Shown here: positions 10,435-22,603 of the stretch, in pieces
Layout: each line of letters opens with the position of its first letter
Numbering within the stretch: the stretch's first letter is position 1
DNA from: Camellia lanceoleosa
Lineage: Eukaryota > Streptophyta > Magnoliopsida > Ericales > Theaceae
Assembly (NCBI GenBank): GCA_025200525.1
Contig: CM045762.1
Span: forward strand, 25,418,084 to 25,482,083
Length of the DNA: 64,000 bases
Direction: 5' to 3'
The notes under the pieces: model-generated
The model's input: the letters and a program-made list of their open reading frames with translations, nothing else
Databases searched by the model: none
What the model was told of the DNA's origin: nothing
Made by a program: the position numbers and the translations under genes

Positions 10435-13400
10435 GAGAGCCTCTCCCTCAAGAGCCAAGGTTGAGAAATTTTGGCTAAGGCATATACATACACCTCTCTC
10501 TATCTTTCTACATCCAAGCTCCAAAGCTCCATTGTTCTTGCATCATTGCACTACACCTCCTATCCTAACACCTCCACCATCATCCTAAGCACCTTGGAGC
10601 TGGTTTTCAGAGGTTAAAGGCTTACTATTTTGGTCCAGAAGCTGCTGGCTCTTTTGACTACAAGGGTAACTCTCATTTTTTCCCTTTTTAGCATTGTTTT
10701 GCTTCATATCTTAGCCTAGTTTGCAATCATATTTAGGCTTTGTCATAAACTGAAAAAAGTCTTTTTTTGAGCTTCTAAACATGTTTGTTTAAGGACATTT
10801 TTCTATTGGGGGTCATCTACCCCCTTGCATGCTTCATTTCCTCTTGTTTTGAGCTATGCATTAGAGCATTTGTGTTGGTCTTGGTTTAGCCTTTTAGCCA
10901 CTGAAATTTAGCGGATTTTCAGTGGCTAACATGTATTTTTGAGCCTCAAAATCAGAGAGGGGTGACCCTCTCACCCCTTGTTTTGTTTACTAGCATTGTT
11001 GGCCTAACAAAAGGGCCTATATTTACACACTTCTTGAGCATGTTTCAGGCCACTTTTTGTGAGTTTTATGACCTGCATGAACTCTATCCAGAGTTTTTTT
11101 TGCCATGTTAAGTGTCTATCTTGCATGTGTAGAGTAATCCTCTTCAAGGCTTTTCAAAGGGGCCTTTACTTGCATGCTTCCTAGGCTCATTTCAGGCCCT
11201 TTTCAGGGAGTTTTAGGGCCCTCATAACCTCTATCCAGAGGTGATTTTTCCATTTTGTATGTCCATTATACATGTGTAGAATAACCCTCTTATTGGCCTT
11301 TCAAAGGAACACATCATTCTTGCATGCATTGATTGAGTTTCAGTGGGTTTTTGGGCATGGAATACTTATGTTTTTGGCTGGTTTGGTGAGTTCTCATGTG
11401 CTTCATATAGTTGTAGTGCAAATCATGGTTCACTAGCTTATTTTGCATGCTTTGCTGACCCTTGATTTTAGCACTTTTTTGGCCTTGCCTTAAACTGATT
11501 TTGTGCATATTTTGAACTGCCCTAGCTCTATTTTTGGGTCTCATGGTCGAATGATGCTTGTTTTGCATGCTTGTAGTTCAATACACTTGCCTAGCTTTGA
11601 GATTTGAGGTCTATTGCATGCATATACTGAGGTGTTTTCATGCTTTGGGGTCATTTTGCATCATATTTTAGAGCCTATGTGAATGTCATATCCTCATGTT
11701 TTCTCTTCTTTAAGTGTGCTTGAGAGTTGTGCATGAATGCCTTGTTTTTGGACCATTGAATGAGTTTCATTTCCATGCACTTTGAACCATCATTTTGGGC
11801 CATTTTCCCACTGTTTCAGACCTGCCTAGGGTCTGTTTGGGGTTGGTTCGTGCATTGCTTTGTGTACCTAGTGTAGCGCACTTCACTAGTTTCGGTATTC
11901 GGGCTATCTAGCATGCATTGGGTAACATATTTGCATGATTCGAGACCATTGTACATCATGTTTCAGAGCTGGAAAATGTATGCTTGTATGTCATATTTCA
12001 TCATTTGCCACGCTTAGTTAGAGTTGCATGTTATGCCTTAGGATCGGTCCATTGCATTCGTGCATGCTTGCATGTATTTCGGTTGTCTCATTTTCATCAT
12101 ATGGCCACTGATGTGAGTGTGGCTGAGGTCCACTCATATTGGTATAAGTCCATCTTGCATTTGTATATGGCATTTAGTTCATGTGCGCATGATAGTCTTC
12201 GTAAGTGCATTGTATATAGCATGTTATGTCACGTGCATTGTGTATGCCATTTTAGTCCATAGCATTACGTATGCTAGGTTGCATGTTAGTCGCATTGTGT
12301 ATGCCATCTCATTGCATTGTGTTTGGAGTAGGGTTAGTCCAAACACGGGAAACGAGGGACGTTTCGTACTCAAAGTGACGAAACGTGTCTCAATTCGATG
12401 AGCACTCCGGATTACCCATGATGGAGTTTAAGCCTTGTTATGCTTATATGTGCATTCATTTCACATTGAGTCGTGCAATTCGACTCCTCGGCCATCATGC
12501 ATCGAGATGCGTGATTGGTGGCACGAGGATCGAGGTCTACACTCCCTAGAGCTTGTGTAATGATGGGGAGAGTGGTCATGTATACATATGTTGAAAATAC
12601 TTTGCCATGCCCCTTTCTTGCTCTCTGTTACAACAAATCGGAATCCAGTAGCAAAAACTAGTCAGCAGCCTTCGAAAGTTTTGTACAGTGTTCTAGGACC
12701 AATTGCAAAACAGAGGCAAATCGGGGCATCGCGAGAAATTTCCCGACAAAGCGACTCGAGCACGCATGCATCTTTCATCATTCGGAACAAGAGCTGAGGC
12801 AGTCCATTTTATAGCTTGCATGCTAGTTTATTCGCTTTCCTAGTTAATTTGTTAAATAATTAGGGGTTTTGTAATATTTAATTAGCTAGAGTAGTTAATT
12901 ATTTATTCGGACTGTATTATTTATTGGACCCTCGGCGAGGGCAATTGTGTAATAAGTGTGCGTCGTGTGATGTATGTCTTCCAACCCCACGTCTTTCTCC
13001 CTTTTATTTACTAGCTTATGATGGTTAGTTTAGGGCATGTTTCAATTAGCATACTTATGCTCGCATGTTTGCATCCATTCATCATCTTGCATGCAAGGCT
13101 CGGCATCATACTAACTGCATTGTATTTCAATTCTGAGTTGAATACATGTTATTTGTAGCATCGCATATGCCATCTTAGAATAGCCGAGCCTAATGTAGTT
13201 GCATTTTTGCATGTGTTGCATTAGGCATTTCAGCATGGTTAGGATCATGCATTGATTACTAACTAGTTTCTGTTTTGGCTTGGAGTACTCGGTAAGTGTT
13301 TATGCTTTAGCATCCTTGCATGTGTGTGAGTGACTGCCATAATAACATGCTTACCATGAGGCTATGTGCTTATGTGATATAACTGCCTGAATGCCTGTGG

Positions 13401-14064
13401 GTGGAGGTTGGATTATCTGAATTGGAACAATTCATTGATTGCGAGTTTTAAGCCCACTAGATAGTGGCAAATCACCATGTTTTCTAAGCCCACTTGAGGG
13501 TGGCAAAATCCGCATTTTAGCCTACTTGCGAGTAGCAAACCGCTTTCAAAAACAAACATGAAATGTTTTGTTCCAACTCAAGCGATCCAGTCTATACTTG
13601 CATGCTGCGCGTAACACATAGTAATTCTAGGCTAATAAACCAGAATAAGAGCACATAATGCTTTCAAAACTTGATATCATGGTTAGTAGAGGCCGATCTT
13701 GGATCGGGCGAGCGGGAGTGCTCACGAAGTGACGTTCCCCAATCGTACCCAAGTTCTCGAGCTGAGGCAACTTTGGTGATAATGGACACGTGGCCTTAGG
13801 CACGAGTCAGGGTTTCCTAAATTCTCCCAAAATAAATATTTAGGTGGCGACTCTGTATCTGTCAAAGTAGTCCATGTTTGGCACTTCTTTCTAAAAATCA
13901 GTTTTTCAAAAAATGATTTGCCAGATTTGGACTCTTTGATGACTCATCGGTCTTGCATTGCACTCTGCGAGATTAGATACAGGACCGTGACATTGAGTCC
14001 TGAACTGTAGTGAGCCCAATGAATAAAACGGGATTCCCTCCCGGGACGTTCGAGGACGTCTACA

Positions 14065-15116
14065 GTTTCTGGCGACTTTGCTGGGGATTTAGAGAACTTG
14101 ACTCGAACTCATGATATCTGGTTTTGACTACACTTATGTGTTTCTTTGCATTGCATTTGCATTGGTGCGCCTAGGACTCCATGTTTGCCATATGTTATTC
14201 CTGACCGGTTTGCCGGAGGCTCGCTTCGAGAAGCGTGCCATAAGGCTGACTGGTTGCGGGCTCTGCCACGATAGGAACACAAACCCCGGTTTTTACCGGG
14301 GCACCCTTTTTGACCATTCGACCTAGTGCATATTCGGAACCCATAATGACCATTCCAAGCTAGGACAAGTTGCTTACCCGATTATAGGTTGTTTGAAACT
14401 GCTGCGTACGTAGTGAAACCCTAGCTCCTGACAAAATAGGGCAGGGAAACCTTACCCCAACATAGGGGTGTTTTGGCTCTCACTTGCTTGCTATGTGCTT
14501 TTAGAGTGCGTCTCTACAGGAATGCATGTATCAGTTTGCAAGTCTGGGCATCAGGCCTGCGAGCATCAGCATCAGTGTTTTGGGAATCAGTTTTACCTGA
14601 GGGTATCAGTTTACAGGCAGAACTTGTGGCAGAATTCTGTAGGGGGGCACAGTCATTCAGCTTTGCTCATTTTGGTTTTGGTGAAATCGGTGAGAGTCTT
14701 TGTTTGTTTCTCTTTTGCAAGGTAGTCTTGGAACCATAGCTTGAAGGCTCGATATCCCCGGAGTTCATTGGACTCGTGTCAATAGACTTTGTCGGTCGAG
14801 ATTAGTTCAAGGGCAAATCGGTGTTCCTTCGCGGAAGGGTAAAAAGGCGATCGAGCCTGATCATTAGTTCAACGAGTCTTGGATCGAAGTCATTATCCAT
14901 CTCACTGTGTGCGGTTGGGTTGAGATATCTGCTTTTACTCGAGAGATAGACATACTGGGTAGTCCAGATAGATCGAGCGGTATGGCGGGGATGGAGAAAT
15001 GGTGCGCCAACTCCAGAAAGTATGAAAATCATGCGGCGGGGCGTTGTCCGCTAAGCGAAATTTGCAAAGCAATGAGCGAGGTCATGGCCCGGCAAGCGAG
15101 CTAATCACGAGACTCA
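14065..15116 (+). other. Leader of the Ogre-like element between 5' LTR and gag
   Basis: About 1.05 kb of non-coding leader, starting with the primer site. I saw no separate ORF of the kind that precedes gag in full-length Ogre elements; short ORFs here resemble nothing I recognise. Confidence 0.6.
14070..14087 (+). other. Primer binding site of the Ogre-like element
   Basis: TGGCGACTTTGCTGGGGA begins five bases after the LTR end. It has the TGGCGACT..nCTGGGGA form known from Ogre/Tat elements, where a tRNA-Arg is the proposed primer. The tRNA assignment is from general knowledge, not checked. Confidence 0.7.
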
Positions 15117-16370
15117 ATGACAAGCGGAGCATTAGCTTCACACCAAGCTCCTCCCCCACCAAGAGTTCCAATACAGGAAGCGGCGAATGTCGAGAATGTC
15201 CAAGAGGATCTGAGACATCCCAGCAGGTCGGCTCGCCCGATTCTACCTCAACTACCCAAGGCACCCACTCCTATCAATCAACCGGATTCTCTCTTTGAAT
15301 TCGAGGTGGACCCTATAGCGTTGAAGTTGAGCAAGCTTGAAAAGCTGTTCAAGAAATCTCAGGGTGTGAAGTCCATCCCAGACATTGAGGATAGGTATAC
15401 CGACGCAGCCGTGACGCTGTCGGACAGATTTAAGATGCCACATATTGACCGCTTTGACAGGTCTGGGGATCCCATAGTGCACTTACAGCTATTTTCAGAC
15501 ATGTTAAGGCCAATGGGCCTCACCAGACTACAGAAGCTTTCTTTATTCGGCCGGACCTTGTCGGGTGTGGCGGCCATCTGGTACGCAAAACTGGAAGACG
15601 ATGTTAAGAGGAATTGGGATGAGATAGCCAAGGCTTTTGTCACTCAGTACTCCTATAATACACAGATCGAGATCATAACCCGTGATCTCGAGATGACTAG
15701 GCAGGAGCCTAAGGAGAGTTTTTCTGACTTCGTAACCCGGTGGAAGGCCAAGGCCTCAATGATGACCACTAGGCCCACTGACAAAGATCAGATTCAGATG
15801 ATTGTGCGCAATCTCCAACCCAAGCTTATGCAGAAAATGATTGTTCTCCCCTTCCCCACATTTTCAGATTTACACGAGATGGGGGTGCAAATCGAGGACG
15901 CTATGAGGCAGGGCCTCATTGACCAGGAGAAAGAGCAGCCCAGGAGGGCGTTTTTCCGCAGTTCGAATGCGACCACCAGTGGTGATGCAGCTGCAAGATC
16001 TACTGAAGTAGGTATGGTCACCACCACTACATCAAAAACAGTTACCCCATTCACCGGTGCGTCCGGAAGTAGCTCGCAAAAAACCAAATATTCACCTCGA
16101 GTCAAGAGGGTTTTTACCCCACTTTATATGCCTTTGTCAAAGGCTCTAGAGGCCTTACTCCGGAAAGGATATCTGAAATCGTTGGAACAACGGCCTCTAC
16201 CCGATCCTCTCCCTCCAAAGCATGACCAGACTAAGTATTGTGCCTACCATTAACAAACCGATCATGACACTGATACTTGCTTTCGTCTGCGCCATGATGT
16301 ACAGGATCTGTTTGACAACAGGGTCATCGCCGCACCAGTCTTGCAAAGTCTATCGGCACTTGATCAGTGA
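15117..16370 (+). pseudogene. Gag of the Ogre/Tat-like element, with a stop in the zinc knuckle
   Basis: The ORF from ATG 15117 runs 378 codons. Residues about 100-260 form a retrotransposon gag (capsid-like) domain, with 'FKMPHIDRFDRSGDP' and 'FVTQYSYN' motifs. The reading stops at TAA 16251-16253 inside what should be the zinc knuckle: 'KYCAYH', stop, then 'QTDHDTDTC' in the same frame up to a second stop at 16368-16370. Tat-type knuckles have C-x2-H-x4-H-x4-C, so one changed codon explains the stop. Gag would package element RNA. No pol reading frame follows in any frame, so any mobility would need enzymes from another element. Start choice is the first ATG upstream of the conserved region. 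Confidence 0.85.
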
Positions 16371-19300
16371 ACTTACGGGGGATAATGTGACTATGTGATC
16401 GGGGGATGAACCACCTGCGGATGGCGCTCGATTTACTCCAGATGTGGCGTATGGCACGCACTGTTTTGAGCATTTGTGAATGCTGGTTTTTGTACTTTCT
16501 GATTCGGGTATTGAGTCAGTTTTGTTATGTCGTTTAGAGTCTGTCCCGTTGTATAGAGTCAGTCTTTTCATATTGAGTCAGTTGGGTCTGTCTTGTTGTA
16601 TTGAGTCAGTCCTGTTTAGTTAGAGTCGGGTGATCCCGGGGCATTACCTCGGATATCACTATTTTGTTTTGTGTTTGTCTTTTCGCTTTCTTTTGAGTCT
16701 GTTTCTGCCGGGGAGCCAGTTACACTAGAAGATCTAATTGAAACAGGTGTGGTTTTCATGCTTTTGTGCTTGTTTCTGCTTTGAGCCTGTTGTGCCAGAA
16801 GTTCGAATGAGATGACGGAGCATCTCACCTGCTCTTTTACACCTTTAAATCATTGCATTGACCTAAGTTTTTCAAAAAATTTTGAACACTGTGGTGAAAA
16901 CAAAGAGAAAGGAATTCCTCGGGATTTGTAAAAATTTGATCAATTGAGAGAAAGAGAGGCATGCTAAGCCCTTAATGAATGAGATCATGCTTGTTAGTGT
17001 GAGTACTGGGAAGGATACTAGCTTGATCCAGATTGGTTCCGCACTGTCTTCAGCGCGAGCGATTTGTCGCTTTCTTAAAAGATTTCAAAAAATGTTTTGC
17101 GCGGTCCTGCGAAAACCTGTGTGGAATCGCTCTTGAGATTGTGCAGCCTAGGATTGCTCTTAGCCTCGAGACTCGACCCCTCTACTTTCGAACCTTGAAC
17201 TTAGATTCAGAATGTTCAACGGTCAACCACTATGTAAGGCTTGTGTGGCTGATCAGAAGCAACCCATGAACTAGGGGCGAGAATATCAAATGTGATCAAA
17301 GGAAGCTTGCAAAGCTAGATCAAAAGCAGCCATCGAACTGGGGGCAAAAAATGCCAGATTGTGCTCGAAAAGCCGAAGATGGATCATTCCACAAATCAAT
17401 AAAGATCGAAAAGAATGCCAAACCCCAGAAGGGAGGAAAGAAGAAGACATTGCTGAAGGATAACTGAGTTCCAATCCACAACACTAGGGGCAAATTCAAC
17501 TCCCATTGGATGGACTCCTGCATCGTCAGCGAACAGCAGCCATTCTCCTGGATTCAGATGACTTCAAGATCTCAAAACCATTCGACATGGACAAAGCTAC
17601 ACTTTTACCCTTGAGAGGCTCGCTAGGTCGAAAACCCGGAAGGGCGACCCAGGCAAAAGTTAGAGCAAGAAAAAGAAAAAAAGAGAAAAATGCAAAAAAA
17701 AAAAAAAAAAAAAAGAAAAGAAAAAATGAAGAAAATGAAAAGAAAAGATGAAAATGAAAAGAAATGAAAAGAAGAACATAGGTCGCAAGGTTGAAAACCC
17801 AGAAAGGGCGGCCTTGGCAAAAGTTAGAGCGCAAAATGAGAGGTTAATACCCGAGTGGACCTTACCCCGAACTACGTAAGGCTTGATTCCCATCTTTGGG
17901 ATACGTAGGCAACTTCATTCTGAAGTCCAGCCATAAACACTTCTAAATCGATTGTATCCATGTAATGGTTTTGATCATCTTTGCCTTCTCTATATCCGAG
18001 AGTTTGGTTGTGATCGTCACTCTAAGGACTGATTACAATGCGTTGCGGTGCTATCCAAACAAGGGGCAACTTTCCGTTGCCATATAGTGTGTCGTGGTGC
18101 TATTCAAACAATGGGCAACTTTCTGTTGCCATGCGGTATCCTTCAGACAAAGGGGCAGTTTTCCATTGTTTTGGATCTGAGGTTATGCATCTCAAAAGTA
18201 AGTTCCGTGTTGGTTGAGTAATGGCCGTTTGTAAAAATAGTTTTTGAGAATTTTTACTAAGGTTGACTAATTCTCTCGAAAATTATTCCACTTTTCCAAA
18301 ATTTGACCATTTCTTGGATCCAAAAAAGGAAAATTTTCAGTGCTCATAACCTAACTCGCATGATTTCAAATCAAAAAATCGAACAAGCGCATTAATCTAA
18401 CTCTCATTTTGGTTAAAATTGTTTTAAGCAGAAGCCAAAAAACAAAAAATGGTCAAAATAATGAACTAGGGGCACAATTGAGTCAGGCTTCCTGTCTTTC
18501 CCCCGTTGTCAATGCATTTGCCAGAAAGGGCACCATACTTGCCGAAAAGGGCACCCTATTCACCAAGAAGGGCATAGCGGAAGCTAACAGAAAATGGCTG
18601 AAAGCTCTCAACATCCTCCAAGCAACGAGGTATCAAGCCAAGTGCGAAGCATGAACTGGAATGGATCAAGATATTACACTCCCTCATCTAGACACATTTG
18701 ATCATATCTAAACTCCCCAGTAGAACATCGTCAACCGATGTCAGCTGCAGATTTGCTACACACCCAGTTGTAGCGCAACCCCTCTGCGGGAAAGTTCACT
18801 GTTGTGGGCAGAAGAAAAAGAATCTAGCAGAATGCTAGGGGCAAGAGCCCGCAACTTCCTGTTTATCCATCAACCACCCTGGGGAGGGATGAAAAATGAG
18901 AGATTAAAGAATAGAGAGATGTGCGCTGAGAGGAAAAGCGAGGAAAGGGTTTTGAGAGAAAAACCGAGCTTGAGGGCCGAGTGATGTGAGAATCACAAAT
19001 GAGAAAGGATAGGAATAATACCCAGAGAAACAGGCTCCCTGTGCATGTCTGAGTGTCGTGTCTTTTTGTTTTATTTTGATTCTTGTTTTGAGTCATTTCG
19101 AGTGTTACTCGATGTGTTTAGGTTGTTCACCTTTTATTTTTCATTGTTGAGTCGTAGTATGCTGTGTTCAGTCGTAGGCTTAATACCCCGGTCAAGAACT
19201 CATCTCTCAATTTCAAAAATAAAATCATTTTGCGCTTCGAGTGCCGTGCCGTTCTCCACATCTGTGCAAAACAGGATTTGTTCTTTTATAAAACTGCAAG

Positions 19301-20125
19301 GTTTAACCCAGGTCATATGAGAACAGTAGAGCAAGGACCTATCCGAAGCTATATAGGTTCCAGACTGCAAAGCAAAAAAAAGAGGGAAAATGTCGAATTA
19401 TCTGAGTTTGTTTCAACTTCAGTAAGTTCCAAGATTGCATTCCGTTTGTACCTCTTCAGGTCTTGCCAATGCTCCGAAGTATGAGTGTGCCTCTACCTCA
19501 AGCTCAAGATCAAGTCTGCTTCAAGCCAGAATGGCGATCAAAAGTGCTCTCCCTGTGTACCATTCCCTGCCAGAGGCATCTTGGCTGTGTTCGCAATGAG
19601 TTCCTAGGAGACCAACTGCGACGGTGGAAACTAGAGTTCGAATGGTTGTTGCCTAGAACGCAAAGGTTCGGGATTTCCGAGACTAAAGTCTGGTTTAAAT
19701 ACCCAGAGGCGTGTCCTCGGCTTGAAATCTGTATGGAAGCCCCATAGGTTGAGATAGCATGTATGCACCTCAATTCTGGATACTGAACCAACCTAGTCTG
19801 TCACCCCGTTGGAGAATAGGGAAAGTTGTGAATATGATCGGAAGAAAGGCGACATCCAAAGTGTTCTCATGAAGAACCCTTGTCGAGATTTGAGCCTTTG
19901 TACTGTCAGTTGAAGGTAAGTGTTCGAAGAGCACGAGGGGAGATCCCCGTCAGAGTAGAGCAGTTCATCGCCACTCACCCCATGAGGTGCTTTCTAAAGC
20001 GCCGCTATGCTTGTTTATTGCATCATGCATTGTATTGCATTGTACCTCTCAAGTTTCTTTCTCATTCATGCACGATATTGTATGTACGGTTCATTCAAAG
20101 AAGTTCCATTTGAGATCATTTATTT
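16371..20125. other. Long non-coding interior of the Ogre-like element (pol missing)
   Basis: I find no protease, reverse transcriptase, RNase H or integrase motif on either strand. Visible features are an A-rich purine tract at about 17666-17778, a direct repeat (about 17624-17664 and 17790-17832), and repeated AGGGGCA motifs like the element's own polypurine tract (near 17273, 17340, 17485, 18061, 18151, 18467, 18834). A block at about 17857-17921 with a TACGTAGG motif looks like non-coding sequence I associate with Ogre/Tat elements. Confidence 0.6.
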
Positions 20126-21185
20126 AGTGTATCAATCACACTTCATTCAGTTAGTGTATCAATCACACTTCATTTATTTAGTGTATCAATCACACCTCAT
20201 TCACCCTTAGTGTATCTATCACACTTTCTTCATTCGCTTAGTGTATCAATCACACTTCATTTATTTAGTGTATCAATCACACTCTGTTCACTTAGTACAT
20301 CTATCACACTTTGTGTTCGCTTGTAGTGTATCAATCACACTCTGTTCACTTAGTGCATCTATCACACTTTGTGTTCGCTTTTAGTGTATCCATCACACTT
20401 GTTCACATAGTGCATCTATCACACTTTGTGTTCATTTTTAGTATATCTATCATACTTTGTTCAATTAGTGCATCTATCACACTTTGTGTTCATTTTTAGT
20501 ATATCTATCATACTTTGTTCAATTAGTGCATCTATCACACTTTGTGTTCACTTTTAGTGTATCAATCACACTTTGTTCACTTAGTACATCTATCACACTT
20601 TGTGTTCACCTTTAGTGTATCAATCACACTCTGTTCACTTAGTGCATCTATCACACTATGTGTTCACGTTTAGTGTATCAATCACACTCTGTTCACTTAG
20701 TGCATCTATCACACTTTGTGTTCGCTTTTAGTGTATCAATCACACTCTGTTCACTTAGTGCATCTATCACACTTTGTGTTCACTTTTAGTGTATCAATCA
20801 CACTTTGCTCACTTAGTGCATCTATCACACTTTGTGTTCACTTTTTGTGTATCCATCATACTTTGCTTCACATAGTGCATCTATCACACTTTGTGTTCAC
20901 TTTTAGTGTCTATCACACTTTGCTTCATATAGTGTATCCATCACACTTGCTTCACTTGGTGTATCTATCACACTATGCTCACTTTATGTATCTATCACAC
21001 GTTCACTTTGTGTATCCATCACACACGTTCGCTTAGTGTATTTATCACATATTTTCTTAGTGTATCCATCACACTCGTTTCACTTTGTGTATCTATCACA
21101 CTTTGCTTCACTTAGTGTATCAATCACACTTTATTCATATAGTGTATCCATCACACTCTCTTCACTTTTGTATATCTATCGCACA
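20126..21185. repeat. ~1.06-kb tandem array of AGTGT/ACACT stem-loop units
   Basis: More than 30 units of about 25-35 bp share the core AGTGTATCAATCACACT or AGTGCATCTATCACACT, an inverted repeat (AGTGT..ACACT) around a 7-nt loop. Many units are followed by TTTGTGTTCAC, which can make a second small hairpin with the preceding ACAC. The array lies about 325 bp upstream of the 3' LTR. Ogre 3' untranslated regions are known to hold hypervariable tandem repeats that can seed satellites. Confidence 0.9.
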
Positions 21186-21499
21186 TGCTCGCTAAGATTG
21201 CATAATCTTCTTACATCATAACTGCATGAAATGTAGTTGCTACTTTGCATTCTTGCTTAAAACTGTTGCATCTATTTTGAATATTTGCTTCATTACAGCT
21301 TGCTGCTTTGCATGATCATGAGTTACGTTCGACTTGGTGCATCTCGTTTTGCATTTTGCCCCCTGCCTGCGGGCGCGCCTGCGAGCACATCTCTTCGTTT
21401 ATCTTGCCTGTTTGTCTAAGTCTTCAACCTTGTCAAAAATAGGTCGTCTCTGGGCTTTGACATTCACTCCCGTCACGTATGACTTCTGAGTTCTGTCAT

Positions 21500-21510
21500 G
21501 GAGGGGCAAC
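21500..21510 (+). other. Polypurine tract of the Ogre-like element
   Basis: GGAGGGGCAAC ends exactly where the 3' LTR starts (TGTAGACACT at 21511). It would prime plus-strand DNA synthesis. AGGGGCAA-type tracts next to TG are usual for Tat-type elements. Confidence 0.75.
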
Positions 21511-22263
21511 TGTAGACACTCCATTTTTGACTGATCTTAAGACTCAGATGTCATCGATTAAGCGCTCGGTGATTGCGCATTTTGTGCTCGTTCTGAGGTT
21601 ATGAAGTCTCAACTGAGAGCCTTGCCTCCAGATTTCGGGACTCTATTGTGCTTTGCCTCGGTTTGCGAACCAGGTTCTGTTTTCTCTTCCCGAAAGGAGG
21701 GAGAGGTCTCGTAGACCATCTCTCAGTGGCCGTAGGCTACTTTTCGTGGTCGTAGACCACTGTTCCCGTTTGGAGACCAGTTTCCGGTTTTCGGAGCCGT
21801 CGGCCGTGCGCCTCAGTTCGGGACCGCTTAACTTTCTCCGTTCGCTCCGATTTTTGGCACACACCTTGTTTCCTCTCTCTAGAGGGACACTGTGGCCCGA
21901 GAGACCACCTTCGTGGTCGCGCGCCACTTTCGATGCTTAACAGTCAATTTTCGGGGCACTTGGCTGTGCGTTTTGGCTCCCGAACCCTCGTTTTGCATCC
22001 GTCTTGGTTCATTTTTGGCGTAGACCCTATTTTCATTGTTTGGGAGGTGGTACAAGGGTGGGAGACCACCTTTTCTCCTTGGAGACCACTTTTCTCCCCG
22101 CTTGTCGGTTTTCTGGTTTTCTTGTCGGAAAGCTGGTTTTCTTGGTTTTTGGGCCACATTTACTGGTCTCCCACCCCACTACTAGCTTGCATTCAATCGG
22201 GAGACCACCAAATGGGGCCACCGACCAATTTTTTTTGAGTTGAACCTTTTGAACCCTTGTTTA

Positions 22264-22584
22264 AGCTTCTTGAGGAAGCTTGAACCTTTTAAACCTTTGT
22301 TTTAGCTTCTTGAGGAAGCTTGAACCTTTTGAACCTTTGCTCTAGCTTCTCCAAGAAGCTTGAACCTTTTTTAGCTTCTCCAAGAAGCTTGGACCCTCTT
22401 GTTTTGGCTTCTTAAAGAAGCTTGGCCCTTTACTCTTAGCTTCTAAGAGAAGCTTGACCTTTTGTTGAGCTTCTTGAGGAAGCTTGACCCCTTTGGTCTA
22501 GCTTCCTCAAAAAACTTGACCCTTTTGGTTTAGCTTTCTTAAGAAGCTTGGCCCCTTTGCTCCAAGTTTCTAAGAGAAGCCTTG
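22264..22584. repeat. Stem-loop array of the 3' LTR (10 units)
   Basis: Same array as at 10076-10416 but with two TTGAG-loop units at its left end and only two CCA-loop units, against one and four in the 5' LTR. This shows unit gain and loss since insertion. Confidence 0.85.
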
Positions 22585-22596
22585 GACCTCCTCTTC

Positions 22597-22603
22597 TATA
22601 AGA
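22597..22603 (+). promoter_or_regulatory. Candidate TATA box of the 3' LTR
   Basis: TATAAGA in the same context as 10428-10434. Transcription from it would read outward into the flanking DNA. Confidence 0.45.

Larger units (their letters stand above)
9334..14064 (+). repeat. 5' LTR of the Ogre-like element
   Basis: 4,731 bp, starting TGTATACACC (the first cytosines differ from TGTAGACACT of the 3' LTR) and ending GTCTACA. It pairs with 21511-26263 over its whole length. It contains a stem-loop array, a TATA-like box, and long T-rich and TGCAT-rich tracts. Confidence 0.9.

Noticed and set aside
15794..16105. Minus-strand ORF opposite the Ogre-like gag
   Set aside because: Shadow of the conserved gag frame; no homology recognised.
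17506..17834. Lys/Arg-rich ORF and its Phe-rich shadow
   Set aside because: Produced by an A-rich purine tract; low complexity.
20311..21036. Repetitive His/Ser-rich ORFs in the 20-kb array
   Set aside because: Artefacts of a short tandem repeat; no start context and no conserved frame.
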